Made by a program: the position numbers and the translations under genes. Below the pieces are notes generated by a model. The model searched no databases. It was not told the origin of the DNA and saw only the letters and a program-made list of their open reading frames with translations. Below are positions 18,672 through 27,720 of a stretch of 64,000 nucleotides of DNA, piece by piece (positions within the stretch are counted from its first letter, which is position 1; each line of letters starts with the position of its first letter). This DNA comes from Palsa-343 sp036269135 (GTDB lineage Bacteria; Acidobacteriota; Terriglobia; Terriglobales; Acidobacteriaceae): assembly GCA_036269135.1 (NCBI GenBank), contig DATASQ010000009.1, positions 1 to 64,000 on the forward strand, written 5' to 3'.

Positions 18672-18701
18672 CCACCACCAGCCTGCACCTCGGACGGAAT
18701 C

Positions 18702-20771
18702 TTGGATCAAAAACAGTTACAATTCGCGCGCGCCGCGCTTTGGCACCAGACCGCTCCGCTGCAGACCGCCGATGAGGCGACGACCTGGCTGGAGGATCTG
18801 GGGCTCTGCCTCTTCCTCCCGCGCCATGCGCAGCTGCCCGCTCCCGCGCCCTCGTTTGTGGAGGCGGTTCATGGGGCGGCGAGTGCCGCGCCTCCCGCCG
18901 CCGCGCTGGAGCATGCCGGCGAACTGGTCACGCGCCTGGTGGACGACGACCGCATTATGCCGCTGAACCTGCTGGGCACGTATTCGGAGCAGGCCGATTT
19001 CCTGATCACCCCGGAGGTTTTGCCGTGGGTCGCGGCGGTCCGCGGGGATCGGCAGTGGAATACCGCGCCCGGCGGGCGTACCTCACCGCTGGTGATTCGC
19101 GCGTGGCAGGTGCTGGATCGCGAAGGCGAAGCGACGGCCGTCCAGCTGCGCGAGTTGCTGGGACGCGAGCTGACCGAAGCCGCCGTACTGCGGGCACTGA
19201 TCGAATTGTGGACGACGGTGCGGGCCATGCCTGTTTACAAGCTGGGCGAGCCGACGCGCTGGACCCTGCTGAAGAACCGCTTTCCCGCACAGCTGACGAC
19301 GGGGGCGAATACTGCGCAGACCACCGCCCTCTCCGCACTGCTGTCGATTTATCTGCGGTCCGCCGTGGCCGCGACCGCCGGGGAGGCGGAGATTTTCCTG
19401 TCGCCGCTGACCGCGCGATCGCGAATTCGGGAAGTGATCCACGGGATGATGGCGGCGCGGCAGTTCGGCAGCATGAGCGTGGCGGCGCAGACGCTGCTGT
19501 TTGTGGAAGGATCGCTGCCGGAGAATTTGCCGGTGGAACCGGAGGTCGCGGAAGCTGCTGCGCCAGCGATGGCCAGGCGGGGAGAGAGGGCGCAGCGCGC
19601 GCCAGGGCCGCCTTTCCGGAAGGCATTCCAGGACAAGCGCGGCCGCGGGGAGTTTGGGGACAAGCGCGGTCCATCGCACCGACCCGACGGACCACGGCAA
19701 GAGACGAAACCGCCTTTCAAGGACAAGCGGCCGGAAGAGGGCGGAGCCGCCAGACCGTGGCAGCGACGGCCAGAGTTTCACAGACCGGATCGCCCGGCAG
19801 GCGAGGAGCGGCCAGCGGCTGATTCACGCTTCGGAGCTCGTGGCCAGAAGCGGCCGCCGACTGGATTCCGTCCAGGGACGCGCGGAGAAAAGCGGCCCGG
19901 GACGAAGCCGTGGGAGCGCCGCCCCCCCTTTCCCCGGCCGGAGCGTCCAGTGGGTGAGGAACGGCCGCCGGATGAATCGCGCGCAGGCGCTCGCAGTGAG
20001 AAGCGACCCGGATTCCGACCGGGACCTCGTGGCGAGAAACGACCTGCGACCGGATTCCGACCGGGACCTCGCGGGGAGAAGCGCCCTGCGACCGGATTCC
20101 GATCAGGACCTCGTGGCGAGAAACGGCCCCCTACTGGATTCCGACCGGGACCTCGCAGCGAGAAGCGGCCCTCTACTGGATTCCGACCGGGACCTCGCGG
20201 CGAGAAGCGGCCCTCTACTGGATTCCAGCCAGGACCTCGTGGCGAGAAACGACCTGCGACCGGATTCCGACCGGGACCTCGCGGTGAGAAGCCGGGACCC
20301 AAGCCGTGGGAACGTCGCCCGGCAACCGGCGAGCGTCGGGAGGAGAAGCGGCGCCCCTTCGATCGTGAGGGAGGGGAACGCCCTCCGCGCGTCGAGAAGC
20401 AGTCGGGAGAGAAAACCGGGCAGAGATCCGGGCCGGCGTCCGGGCAGAGGTCGGGGCCGCGGTTCCCCCAGAAGGGTGGTTTCCGGCCGGGTGGCCCGAA
20501 GAGCTTTGGCGGCAAGAAGCCGGGGGCAAAGCCGTTCGGCAGTTCGCGTCCGAAGTTTCCGCCCAAACGCGAAGGCGCACCCGCGGGAGCGCGGAGTTCC
20601 GTACGCGCTCGCGGGCCTGGCTTCGGGAAGCCTCCCCGCCGGGAGGGTTCCGGCCGAAGCTTTGCGCAGGGCAAGAACTTCAAGGGGCCTGGCAAGAAAA
20701 TTTTCCGCAAAGCGGGCGCAGGTGAACGAAATCCGCGCAAGAATCGTAGTCAGGACGAAAACCCCGAATGA
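18702..20771 (+). CDS. Unknown protein with long Arg/Gly/Pro repeat tail
   Basis: A 689-residue protein in two parts. Residues 1 to about 270 look globular and helical, with winged-helix-like stretches (GTYSEQADFLITPEVLPWVAAV; REVIHGMMAARQFGSMSVAAQ); no family was named with confidence. From about residue 290 the protein is a disordered, highly basic tail dominated by R, G, P, K and E. It includes seven exact-period 14-residue units of the form GFRPGPRGEKRPAT. Such tails typically bind RNA. The stop overlaps the cmk start by four bases (ATGA), so the genes are translationally coupled. The region beyond residue 530 continues as RGG-like and KP-rich sequence. An RNA-associated role is inferred from composition and operon position only. 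Confidence 0.8.
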   Translation: MDQKQLQFARAALWHQTAPLQTADEATTWLEDLGLCLFLPRHAQLPAPAPSFVEAVHGAASAAPPAAALEHAGELVTRLVDDDRIMPLNLLGTYSEQADFLITPEVLPWVAAVRGDRQWNTAPGGRTSPLVIRAWQVLDREGEATAVQLRELLGRELTEAAVLRALIELWTTVRAMPVYKLGEPTRWTLLKNRFPAQLTTGANTAQTTALSALLSIYLRSAVAATAGEAEIFLSPLTARSRIREVIHGMMAARQFGSMSVAAQTLLFVEGSLPENLPVEPEVAEAAAPAMARRGERAQRAPGPPFRKAFQDKRGRGEFGDKRGPSHRPDGPRQETKPPFKDKRPEEGGAARPWQRRPEFHRPDRPAGEERPAADSRFGARGQKRPPTGFRPGTRGEKRPGTKPWERRPPFPRPERPVGEERPPDESRAGARSEKRPGFRPGPRGEKRPATGFRPGPRGEKRPATGFRSGPRGEKRPPTGFRPGPRSEKRPSTGFRPGPRGEKRPSTGFQPGPRGEKRPATGFRPGPRGEKPGPKPWERRPATGERREEKRRPFDREGGERPPRVEKQSGEKTGQRSGPASGQRSGPRFPQKGGFRPGGPKSFGGKKPGAKPFGSSRPKFPPKREGAPAGARSSVRARGPGFGKPPRREGSGRSFAQGKNFKGPGKKIFRKAGAGERNPRKNRSQDENPE
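20010..20291 (+). repeat. Seven tandem 42-base coding repeats
   Basis: Units begin GGATTCC at 20010, 20052, 20094, 20136, 20178, 20220 and 20262, an exact 42-base period (14 codons) with only scattered substitutions; the last unit is shortened. All units stay in the frame of the Arg-rich protein, so unit number could change without breaking the gene. Degenerate copies precede them near 19830-19900. Confidence 0.93.
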
Positions 20772-21535
20772 GCCGCGGCCCTATCATTGCGATCGACGGA
20801 CCCGCCGGCGCCGGCAAGAGCACGGTGGCTCGGCATCTGGCGCAGCACTTCGGCCTGCTGAATCTGGAAACCGGTGCGATGTACCGCGCGTTCGCGCTGA
20901 AGGCGATCCGCTCGGATATGGACTTCGACGATTCCGCCGCACTGGAGCGGCTGGCGCGGAACACAGAGATCCGGCTGGAAGCCGATCGGCACGGCAACCG
21001 GGTGTATCTCGACGGTCAGGATGTGACGGAGCGGATCCGCGACTCCGATGTGACGCAGGGAGCATCGCGGGTGAGCGTGCATCCCGCGATTCGCTCCTGG
21101 ATGGTGGATCTGCAGCGGGAGCTGGGGCGCGGCGGCGGAGTGGTGATGGAGGGCCGCGACATTGGCACGGCGGTTTTTCCGGATGCGGACGTGAAGGTGT
21201 TTCTGGACGCGTCACCGGAGGCGCGGAGCCAGCGTCGCTATGAACAGACAGCCGGCGCCAGAGAGCTGTCGCCTCTGCTGTCGGGTTATGAGCAGAATGC
21301 GGGTCCCGGCGGCCAGCCGCGGCCCGCAACCACTGCGGACCGCGCCGCGATGTCGCAGGAACTCCGCGAGCGCGACGAGCGCGATCGCAATCGCGCAAGC
21401 TCCCCCCTGCGCCCTGCGGCGGACGCAATCGTCATCGATTCCACAGAGCTGGGCCTCGAACAGGTTCTGGGGCGCATCGAGGATCTGGTGCGGCCTCTGT
21501 TCGCGGAACGCGAGCCGGCGCGGAAGGGCGGTTGA
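20768..21535 (+). CDS. cmk: Cytidylate kinase
   Basis: Phosphorylates CMP and dCMP with ATP in pyrimidine nucleotide recycling. It has the P-loop GPAGAGKST at residues 11-19, the NMP-binding segment LNLETGAMYRAFALKA, the RISVHP-like stretch ASRVSVHPAIR, and the strongly diagnostic VVMEGRDIGTAVFPDADVKVFLDAS. At 255 residues it is about 30 longer than typical Cmk, with an extended lid region (LLSGYEQNAGPGGQPRPATTAD) and C-terminus. It starts within the stop of the upstream gene (ATGA), indicating an operon. Cytosolic and probably essential. Confidence 0.96.
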   Translation: MSRGPIIAIDGPAGAGKSTVARHLAQHFGLLNLETGAMYRAFALKAIRSDMDFDDSAALERLARNTEIRLEADRHGNRVYLDGQDVTERIRDSDVTQGASRVSVHPAIRSWMVDLQRELGRGGGVVMEGRDIGTAVFPDADVKVFLDASPEARSQRRYEQTAGARELSPLLSGYEQNAGPGGQPRPATTADRAAMSQELRERDERDRNRASSPLRPAADAIVIDSTELGLEQVLGRIEDLVRPLFAEREPARKGG

Positions 21536-21622
21536 GCCCTCCGTTCCCGTCGTGACTTCCGATGTTCTGATGATCACCCGTTCCTGACGAGCCGCCAACA
21601 ACGCCGATCAAAGGGTTCCTGA

Positions 21623-22630
21623 GTGTTGCAGCACACCAAGAAAATACAATCCATCGGAATTGTGGGCGCGGGCGAGATCGTATCGCGTCTGCATCTTCCA
21701 GTGCTGAATGCTCTTCCCACGGTGAAAGTAGCGTGGATCACCGACGCCAATAATGCTCGCGCCTCCAGTGTTGCGAACGGGTTCGGGATTCCGACAGTGG
21801 GGCTGGCCACCAACCCAGAGGAGTTACCCGACGCAGATGTGATTCTGCTCGCAATTCCCTATGGTGTGCGAGCGAGGTACTATGCCGCGCTGCAAAGCAG
21901 GGCCTGCGCCTTGTATGTGGAAAAGCCGTTTGCAAAAACGGTGGCAGAACATGAGGCGATTTGTGCCGGCCGCCCCTCTTCCCATATTGCCTGCGGATAT
22001 CAGCGCCGAGTAATGACCTCTGTCCAGACGGTCAGATCCCTGGTAAAGGAACAGGTATTCGGTCCCCTGGAACGGATCGAATTTGGGCTTGGACGGCGCG
22101 GTGGGATCCGGAGCGGCACCCACCAGTCCAACGTGAAAATGGCAGGCGGGGGGATGTTTTTCGAGACGGGCGTACATGGGCTGGATGCGCTTCTTTTTGT
22201 CGCGGGGGCTGAGCAAGCCGAGTTATGCTCCGGTTCGGTCGCTATGCTCGATGATTTTGAGGTGCATGTCGACACCGCTCTACGGGTCAGGACCGCGCAA
22301 GGAGTGGATATCCCGGCACAGGTCACCGTGACGGCGCTGCAAGATTCAATCGAATGCCTGCGATTAACATTCAAGCGTGCCCAACTCACGTTCTCGATCT
22401 ATAACGATCAGCCGATTCTGATTCGCTCGGTCTCGGGAGAACGACTCCTCGCCACCCTGCCCGATCATCAGCCACGAGTAGCGACGCTCTATCAAACAGC
22501 TTTTGTATTCTGGCGGCGATTTATAGAAGGAATCGCCGGCGAGAATGCGAATCTGACATCTGCATCCGACTCTCTGCTCACGACTAAAATTGTGGAACAG
22601 ACCTTCGCCCTGCCGCGCCAGGAATTGTGA
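21623..22630 (+). CDS. Gfo/Idh/MocA family oxidoreductase
   Basis: NAD(P)-dependent sugar or cyclitol oxidoreductase. The Rossmann motif is IGIVGAGEIVSRLHLPVL (G-x-G-x-x) at the N-terminus, followed by VILLAIPYGVRARYYAALQ and the family signature YVEKPFAKTVAEHE, which contains the conserved EKP near residue 100. The second half is the mixed alpha/beta substrate domain (GGGMFFETGVHGLDALLFV, with the HGLDALL-like active-site segment). Length 335 is normal. It starts with GTG and a weak ribosome site. It is followed 37 bases later by an NAD-dependent epimerase-like gene in the same direction, so the pair may modify a nucleotide-sugar. The substrate is unknown. Confidence 0.9.
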   Translation: MLQHTKKIQSIGIVGAGEIVSRLHLPVLNALPTVKVAWITDANNARASSVANGFGIPTVGLATNPEELPDADVILLAIPYGVRARYYAALQSRACALYVEKPFAKTVAEHEAICAGRPSSHIACGYQRRVMTSVQTVRSLVKEQVFGPLERIEFGLGRRGGIRSGTHQSNVKMAGGGMFFETGVHGLDALLFVAGAEQAELCSGSVAMLDDFEVHVDTALRVRTAQGVDIPAQVTVTALQDSIECLRLTFKRAQLTFSIYNDQPILIRSVSGERLLATLPDHQPRVATLYQTAFVFWRRFIEGIAGENANLTSASDSLLTTKIVEQTFALPRQEL

Positions 22631-22667
22631 GCGACTCAAGCACCAACTTTGCGGTTGACCATCATCT

Positions 22668-23789
22668 ATGCCGACGATTGCACTTGTAGGTGGAAACAGC
22701 CAGGTGGCCACAGAGGTGGCGCTTTTCCTGAGAGTCACTTCGGAAACGGAGGTGGTCCCCGTCTGCCGTTCTGTGCCCGGTTCAGCCTTCCTTCGTCATT
22801 GCGGCTTCACCTGCCGCATCGGGGACATGACAGATCCGGAAACGGCTCGGCGCATGCTGGAAGGCGTCGATCTGGCAGTCGATTTCTCGCGCTCCGATGG
22901 CACGGCTGGGGAGATCCGACGGCGCATGACGGCCAGCATCACTAATCTGGTCAGGTACTCCCCGGCGGGATGCCGGTTGGCCTACACCAGCACTGAGATG
23001 GCGTTTGGCCTTGGCGCGGGGGATACGCACCTTCGTTCTCGCGCGATCGCCCGCACCACTTATGGGGCCACGAAGCGCTATGCCGAGAAACTAATTCAAA
23101 GGCTGGCCGCTCAGGCAGGCAAAGAGGCTTATGTGCTTCGACTCGGCCAGGTTCACGGAGAACTCCAGAGCGTCAGCGCAGGCATGCGGGCGCGGTTCCG
23201 GGAGAACCGGCCCCTTGCGATGCCCAACAGCATTTCAGACACAGTCTTCGCCTATACCATTGCTGAGGCGTTGCTGCATATCGCCGAAGGCAGAGAGCGG
23301 CCGAGCCTCTACACCCTCATGTCCACACCGGACTGGCACTGGGAGGATATCTACCGTTTTTATTCTGCTGAATGCGGGGTGGACCCACCTCTGATGTTGT
23401 ACTCCGTTTCCGCGACATCCTTTCTACGGCGTTCGACTGATGCCGTGCGTGGTGCCGCAAAGGCCATGCTCCTCCGGAACCGCGAGGTGATCGGCAGCAA
23501 TCTTCTTTGGAGGCTGCCCAGGCTGGAGCAAAGAATGTTCGCCCGGTATCGGGCGCAGAACGCCGAAAAAGAAATCCTGCCGATCAACTCAGCCGAACCG
23601 TTAGCCTCCTGCCGCCCAGTCGTTGGAGCGATTCCAGGGGCGCGGCTCACCAGCCTTTCCGACAGCCGAATCACGATGGAAATGCCTGCACGGCAGGTTC
23701 GAGAGATGTTGACACAGGCGTCGGAGAGACTCAAGCCTTCTCACCGCAGCATTGGCGATAGCTCACACTCCTCTCTCCTGCCGTTTTGA
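22668..23789 (+). CDS. NAD-dependent epimerase/dehydratase-like protein (extended SDR)
   Basis: Extended short-chain dehydrogenase fold. The N-terminal nucleotide motif is variant, ALVGGNSQVATEVALFL (GGNSQVA in place of GGxGxxG). The catalytic region reads LAYTSTEMAFG then TTYGATKRYAEKLI, providing the YxxxK pair. VLRLGQVHGELQ marks the substrate side. The last 100 residues (VIGSNLLWRLPRLEQRMFARYRAQN) are not typical of epimerases and suggest an added helical domain. The 373-residue protein directly follows the Gfo/Idh/MocA gene. The exact reaction cannot be assigned. Confidence 0.83.
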   Translation: MPTIALVGGNSQVATEVALFLRVTSETEVVPVCRSVPGSAFLRHCGFTCRIGDMTDPETARRMLEGVDLAVDFSRSDGTAGEIRRRMTASITNLVRYSPAGCRLAYTSTEMAFGLGAGDTHLRSRAIARTTYGATKRYAEKLIQRLAAQAGKEAYVLRLGQVHGELQSVSAGMRARFRENRPLAMPNSISDTVFAYTIAEALLHIAEGRERPSLYTLMSTPDWHWEDIYRFYSAECGVDPPLMLYSVSATSFLRRSTDAVRGAAKAMLLRNREVIGSNLLWRLPRLEQRMFARYRAQNAEKEILPINSAEPLASCRPVVGAIPGARLTSLSDSRITMEMPARQVREMLTQASERLKPSHRSIGDSSHSSLLPF

Positions 23790-23842
23790 AATTCGAAGGC
23801 GCCTTGGCAGGGTGAGCCGGCGGCCCAGGTGACTTAGGCTTT

Positions 23843-25414
23843 CTACTCCTCTTCCGTCTTCACACCGGGAGGCGCCTTGAAATGCCGGGGCGCGGCGGGT
23901 GGATTGGGGGGGGGCGGCGGGGTCAGCGCCAGCGTGGCGTTCTCGCTTTTGCGCAGTTCGAGATTGCCGTGATCGGTTTCCAGCTGTAGCTGGACGCCGC
24001 CATGGCCTACGGAACCTTCGAGCGTCTGGCGATCGCCTTCGGTGGTCATCTTCAGCGGAAAATCCGTGCGGACGGCTTCGTCGCTGCTGGTGCTGCCGGT
24101 TACGGTGAAGTTCGCATTCTCCGGCATGGACACAATGACGTTGCCGGTGTGATCGGTGATCTGCAGATTGCCGAGCGGGTTGGCGAGGGTCATATTGACG
24201 TCGCCGTTGCTGTCTTCGATGTGGGCATCGCCGGCAATCTGTGTCAGATCGATGTCTTTGGAACGAGCCACGACGCGTACTGGTCCCATGGCCTGGCTGA
24301 CGCTCAGGTCACTCTTGTCGAGAGTGAGCGCGCCCACCAGATGCGGGATATCCAGGGTAGTCATGCTGGACGCATAGTGCACCGCGCCGGCGATCTGCTC
24401 AAGATGGATGTCGCCGAAGAAGTCGCCGTCGATGGAGACCGCACCTTTGATCTCCGACAGCGTCACGTCGTCGCCGCGGCCGTCCACCAGGACGCGCCCC
24501 TGGACATTATGCGCGGCAAAGTCGCCATGATCGACATGGCCCTGGGCATCGCCGCCGATGTCCTCGAGCTTAATTTCGCCGTGACCTCCGGTGACCTGGA
24601 CACCGCCGTTCAGGCCATCCACCGTTACATCGCCGTGGCCGGCGGTCACCGTGGCATAGGCGGCGGGCGGAAGCTCGACGGTCAGATCGACGCGCGCGCC
24701 TTCTTTCTCGGGAACGCTGAGGACCGCGCCTCCACCGGAAGCTTCGATCTTCGGCTGGAGTTCGTCGAAGACCTTCCGCGCTTCGGAGTCGGAGTCGCGG
24801 TGCACCATCTGATGCGCGCGCACATGCATTTTGCCGTCAGCGGACGCGGTGACGGTGACATCGCCGGCAGGATCGCTGATCGTGACGACCGGTTTGGCCG
24901 CCGTGAGGGTCTGGTCCATCTGAACGTCGTTATCGTGCTCGGCGCCCATCCAGCTCCAGAAGTTGTCGCCGTTATCGCCGTTGATGTTCCAGGAGAACGG
25001 CCCGATGAGGCGGCCTTCGCGGGAGATCCAGCCGAGGCAGATCATCAGGATCACGAGCCAGACGATGCCGCCCATGGAGCGGCGGCCGGGATACGGCCTC
25101 TTCCAGTCGAGGAAATGCTCGGCGAGCAGCAGGGAGCCCAGAACGATGAGCAGCAGCGGCCACCAGTGCGCGTACCAGGACCAGAACTCGACCGGGTCGA
25201 CCCTGCCGGTTTCCATGAGCAGCGCGATGATGCCGATGGCCAGCAGAACGACGGGGCCGGTGAAGGAGGGCCGGCGCCATCCGCGCCAGTAGGTGCGGTA
25301 ATAGTCTTTTTGGGCGCGCGCGGCGGCACGCCACTGATCCCGCTGGGCGCGGGCGGCTTGTTTGGCCTGCCAGCGCGCTTCCCGCGATCCCCAGGATGGA
25401 GGTGTGCTTGCCAT
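23843..25414 (-). CDS. Membrane protein with DUF5668-like helices and DUF4097-type beta-helix
   Basis: A 523-residue envelope protein. After a charged cytosolic N-terminus (ARWQAKQAARAQRDQWR) come about three membrane helices (GPVVLLAIGIIALLMETG; WWPLLLIVLGSLLLAEHFL; GGIVWLVILMICLGWIS). From about residue 180 the protein is a repetitive beta-sheet of alternating turns (VTVTAGHGDVTVDGLNGGVQV, GGHGEIKLEDIGGDAQG, KGAVSIDGDFFGDIHLEQIAG), the DUF4097 adhesin-like solenoid. It ends in a Pro-rich tail. It is the last gene of the sigma-factor operon, two bases after the preceding stop. It probably acts as the periplasmic or membrane sensor or effector of that module; this is inferred from position. 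Confidence 0.85.
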   Translation of the reverse strand: MASTPPSWGSREARWQAKQAARAQRDQWRAAARAQKDYYRTYWRGWRRPSFTGPVVLLAIGIIALLMETGRVDPVEFWSWYAHWWPLLLIVLGSLLLAEHFLDWKRPYPGRRSMGGIVWLVILMICLGWISREGRLIGPFSWNINGDNGDNFWSWMGAEHDNDVQMDQTLTAAKPVVTISDPAGDVTVTASADGKMHVRAHQMVHRDSDSEARKVFDELQPKIEASGGGAVLSVPEKEGARVDLTVELPPAAYATVTAGHGDVTVDGLNGGVQVTGGHGEIKLEDIGGDAQGHVDHGDFAAHNVQGRVLVDGRGDDVTLSEIKGAVSIDGDFFGDIHLEQIAGAVHYASSMTTLDIPHLVGALTLDKSDLSVSQAMGPVRVVARSKDIDLTQIAGDAHIEDSNGDVNMTLANPLGNLQITDHTGNVIVSMPENANFTVTGSTSSDEAVRTDFPLKMTTEGDRQTLEGSVGHGGVQLQLETDHGNLELRKSENATLALTPPPPPNPPAAPRHFKAPPGVKTEEE

Positions 25415-25416
25415 AC

Positions 25417-25731
25417 TTATCTCCTCTCCTCGCCGTCGTGGGACATTGCGTCATAGGGCACGATGGAGGTGCCTGTTGCCTCTCCGGAGGTTCCCGAAGG
25501 CGCGACCGGCGCGACATAGCTCGGTGATCCGGGATACTGACCTGGCATCGCCGGCGGATGCTGCGCGAGAATCGCGTTCTCGGCGAGCTTGAGCAGTCCC
25601 CAGACGATCAGGTACAGCGGCCAGCTGCGCGAGTACCCGATGCCGGTGTACTCGTCGAGGATGGCGGTGATGCCAAACGTGAGCAGGATGATGGGCCCGC
25701 GCATACGCCGCAGAAAAAGGTACTGGTTCAT
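25417..25731 (-). CDS. Small membrane protein of the sigma operon
   Basis: A 104-residue protein starting MNQYLFLRRMRGPIILLTFG. Two hydrophobic segments (GPIILLTFGITAILDEYTG and WPLYLIVWGLLKLAENAIL) match the LiaF/DUF5668-like two-helix unit present in both neighbours. A Pro/Ser-rich tail follows. I chose the ATG at 25731 rather than the upstream extension because it overlaps the stop of the preceding gene by four bases (ATGA), the pattern used across this operon. It is likely a membrane partner of the B-box and DUF4097-type proteins. Confidence 0.8.
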   Translation of the reverse strand: MNQYLFLRRMRGPIILLTFGITAILDEYTGIGYSRSWPLYLIVWGLLKLAENAILAQHPPAMPGQYPGSPSYVAPVAPSGTSGEATGTSIVPYDAMSHDGEERR

Positions 25732-26828
25732 TGCGCACCTCCTGACGGCGGCTCCTGCCTGGCGGCGGGTGGCGGAGGCGGCCAGGCTCCTGGCGGAGGC
25801 GGTGTGTGGAAGCCGCCCCGCCCCCGCACCAGCAGCCAGACAGCGATGGCGACGATGATAATCGGCCATCCGTGGCTGACCCAGCCAAAGTTAAAGAAGC
25901 CGAGCGTATTGAAGAGAAAAAGCATGCCCAGCAGGATGAGAACGATGGCGCCGATGGGCTCTCTCCGGGCGCGCTCCAGTTCCCATTCGGGCGGCGGCAC
26001 CGGCGCAGCTCCTGGAGCGGGCGGTACCCAGCCTGGCGGGGGCGGAGGCGGCGCATAGCCGGCGCCGGCGGGCGGCGGAACCGGCGGCACAGCCCAGCCC
26101 GCAGGCGGATATGGCTGTGCGGCCTGGTGCGCGTCAGCGACGATCCGCTGGCGAAGCTGTTCGCCCCATTGGCCGGCCTGCTGTCCAAAGGACTGAGCGT
26201 TCTGCCTGACCTGCTCGGTCCAGTCCGGCTGTCCCGGCACAGGGCCGGGCGCGGCGCCGGGAATGGGGCCGGGAACGCCGGCAGGGGGCACCGGTCCGCC
26301 GGCGGGTGGTGGCGGCGTCCAGGGGCGCGGCGGCGTGTGCCCGCCGATGGCATTGCCCAGCTCATTCAGGCCGAAGGGATCGGGCAGCGGCAGGCCATCG
26401 CGCCGGGCTTTGGCCGTCTGGTGCGCATCGAAGACCTGATAGAAAATCCAGGCCGCGAGAAAGACTCCGAAAAGGCCATAGTGCTCGGTGATGCCGATGA
26501 GGACGACAAAGACGAGGACGTGGATGACGGCCTTGATGTACTGGCCGTTGTACATGGCGCCCACACCGGGAATAAAACCGAGCACGGCCGCGGTGCCGGG
26601 ATTGGGCGCGCTGGCCGGAGGCATTCCCGGCGGCACGGTGCCGGGGCCGAAGGGTCCCGGCGCCGCTCCCGGCATGGTTCCGGGCATGGCGCCGGTGATC
26701 CGCGCCGCGAGACACGGCTCGCAGAAGATATTCCCCTGGACATCCCGGGCGCATACCGGGCACAGGGCCTTGCCGCAATTCTGACAAAAGGCGGTAGCCG
26801 CCGCCTCGGGATGGTTGACGCAGTTCAT
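25728..26828 (-). CDS. B-box zinc-finger membrane protein with Pro-rich linker
   Basis: A 366-residue protein. Residues 1-45 form a B-box-type zinc finger (NCVNHPEAAATAFCQNCGKALCPVC and NIFCEPCLAAR). A Gly/Pro/Met-rich linker follows. Then come hydrophobic helices (AAVLGFIPGVGAMYNGQYIKAVIHVLVFVVLIG, a TM2-like turn; YGLFGVFLAAWIFYQVFDAHQ), a Pro/Gln-rich stretch, and a DUF5668-like pair (GAIVLILLGMLFLFNTLGF; GWPIIIVAIAVWLLV). AAGGAG six bases before ATG 26828 fixes the start. The start overlaps the anti-sigma stop and the end overlaps the next start, so the operon is tightly coupled. It may link the zinc finger in the cytosol to envelope status; this role is inferred. Confidence 0.86.
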   Translation of the reverse strand: MNCVNHPEAAATAFCQNCGKALCPVCARDVQGNIFCEPCLAARITGAMPGTMPGAAPGPFGPGTVPPGMPPASAPNPGTAAVLGFIPGVGAMYNGQYIKAVIHVLVFVVLIGITEHYGLFGVFLAAWIFYQVFDAHQTAKARRDGLPLPDPFGLNELGNAIGGHTPPRPWTPPPPAGGPVPPAGVPGPIPGAAPGPVPGQPDWTEQVRQNAQSFGQQAGQWGEQLRQRIVADAHQAAQPYPPAGWAVPPVPPPAGAGYAPPPPPPGWVPPAPGAAPVPPPEWELERARREPIGAIVLILLGMLFLFNTLGFFNFGWVSHGWPIIIVAIAVWLLVRGRGGFHTPPPPGAWPPPPPAARQEPPSGGAQ

Positions 26829-27718
26829 ACCAGGCTCCTTCTGTCGTTCCGCTGCAGCCCGGCTCTGAGTTGATCCAGGGAAACGCAATTGAATTGACCC
26901 ACAAACACCCTTACTTCACCTTCTGTTTCTGTAACTACTGGTATTGCTCCTGTGGAACGTGTCGCGCTGAACGCAGTGCGCTGTTCGGCGGCCGCTGGCT
27001 GAAGGCCGATGGCGGCCTGGCGCTTCGCATTCAGCGGCTCCCCGCGCGGGCCGCTCTCGAGGCTGCCGCTCTTGTCGCCGCTCTGCTTTGAGGGCTCCTG
27101 CTTTTTCTGCGGCTGGGCTGCGCCGGGGGTGGTCTCCACAGTCCGGCGCAGCTCCCGCATGCGCGACTCCAGCTGATAAACGAAGCGGAGATTGTCGTAA
27201 TACCGCACCACCGAACCGCGCGCCGCGTAGAACTGGCGCGAAAGCGTGCTGCCGATGGTGGAGGGCCGGAGATCGGCGAGCCGCAGGTCGCTTACCTTCA
27301 CCCCGATGAGGTTGAGCGTGAGCGCGATGGAGAAGAAGGCCATGGCCACGGTCATGAGCAGCCGCGTCTCGTGGAAGTTGCGCCGCCACGGCAGGGCGAG
27401 AGCGGCCGCGCCCGCACCCTGGCCCGCCGCCACAACCGGCAAGGGTACGCTGCTGGCGCCGACGGTCCGGTCGAGGATCTTGCCGATAAGCGCGGGGGGC
27501 ACGTCGGGCTCGATATGGAGGTAGCCGAGCCATTCGCGTCCCTGCTCGGCGTGGGCCAGCAGGTCGCCGCAGTTGGCGCATTCGGCGCTGTGGGCGCGGA
27601 AGGCCGCCGCTTTGCCCTCGGGCAGAACGCCGTCCAGAGCGTCCGCCAGCAGAGCCTCCCACTCCTCGCAGCGGAGCGCGGCGTTGGGCTTATTTCCGAA
27701 TTGGTTGTAGTCGGCCAT
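26825..27718 (-). CDS. Zinc-finger anti-sigma factor (zf-HC2)
   Basis: Membrane anti-sigma factor of 297 residues, expected to hold the upstream ECF sigma factor inactive until an envelope signal. The cytosolic domain has the H-x3-C-x2-C zinc motif in AHSAECANCGDLL at about residues 42-54. A single membrane helix follows at about 118-140 (LMTVAMAFFSIALTLNLIGV), then a periplasmic region with charged coiled-coil (YQLESRMRELRRTVE) and a Gln/Lys-rich linker. It starts two bases after the sigma stop and overlaps the B-box gene by four bases. The classical pairing with the sigma factor makes the assignment strong. Confidence 0.92.
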   Translation of the reverse strand: MADYNQFGNKPNAALRCEEWEALLADALDGVLPEGKAAAFRAHSAECANCGDLLAHAEQGREWLGYLHIEPDVPPALIGKILDRTVGASSVPLPVVAAGQGAGAAALALPWRRNFHETRLLMTVAMAFFSIALTLNLIGVKVSDLRLADLRPSTIGSTLSRQFYAARGSVVRYYDNLRFVYQLESRMRELRRTVETTPGAAQPQKKQEPSKQSGDKSGSLESGPRGEPLNAKRQAAIGLQPAAAEQRTAFSATRSTGAIPVVTETEGEVRVFVGQFNCVSLDQLRAGLQRNDRRSLV

Positions 27719-27720
27719 CG

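Noticed and set aside
20010..20291. 42-base repeats considered as a CRISPR array
   Set aside because: There are no spacers; units abut each other and stay in a coding frame.
24002..25456. Plus-strand frame over the DUF4097-type gene
   Set aside because: The minus strand gives a coherent beta-solenoid protein in a tightly coupled operon.
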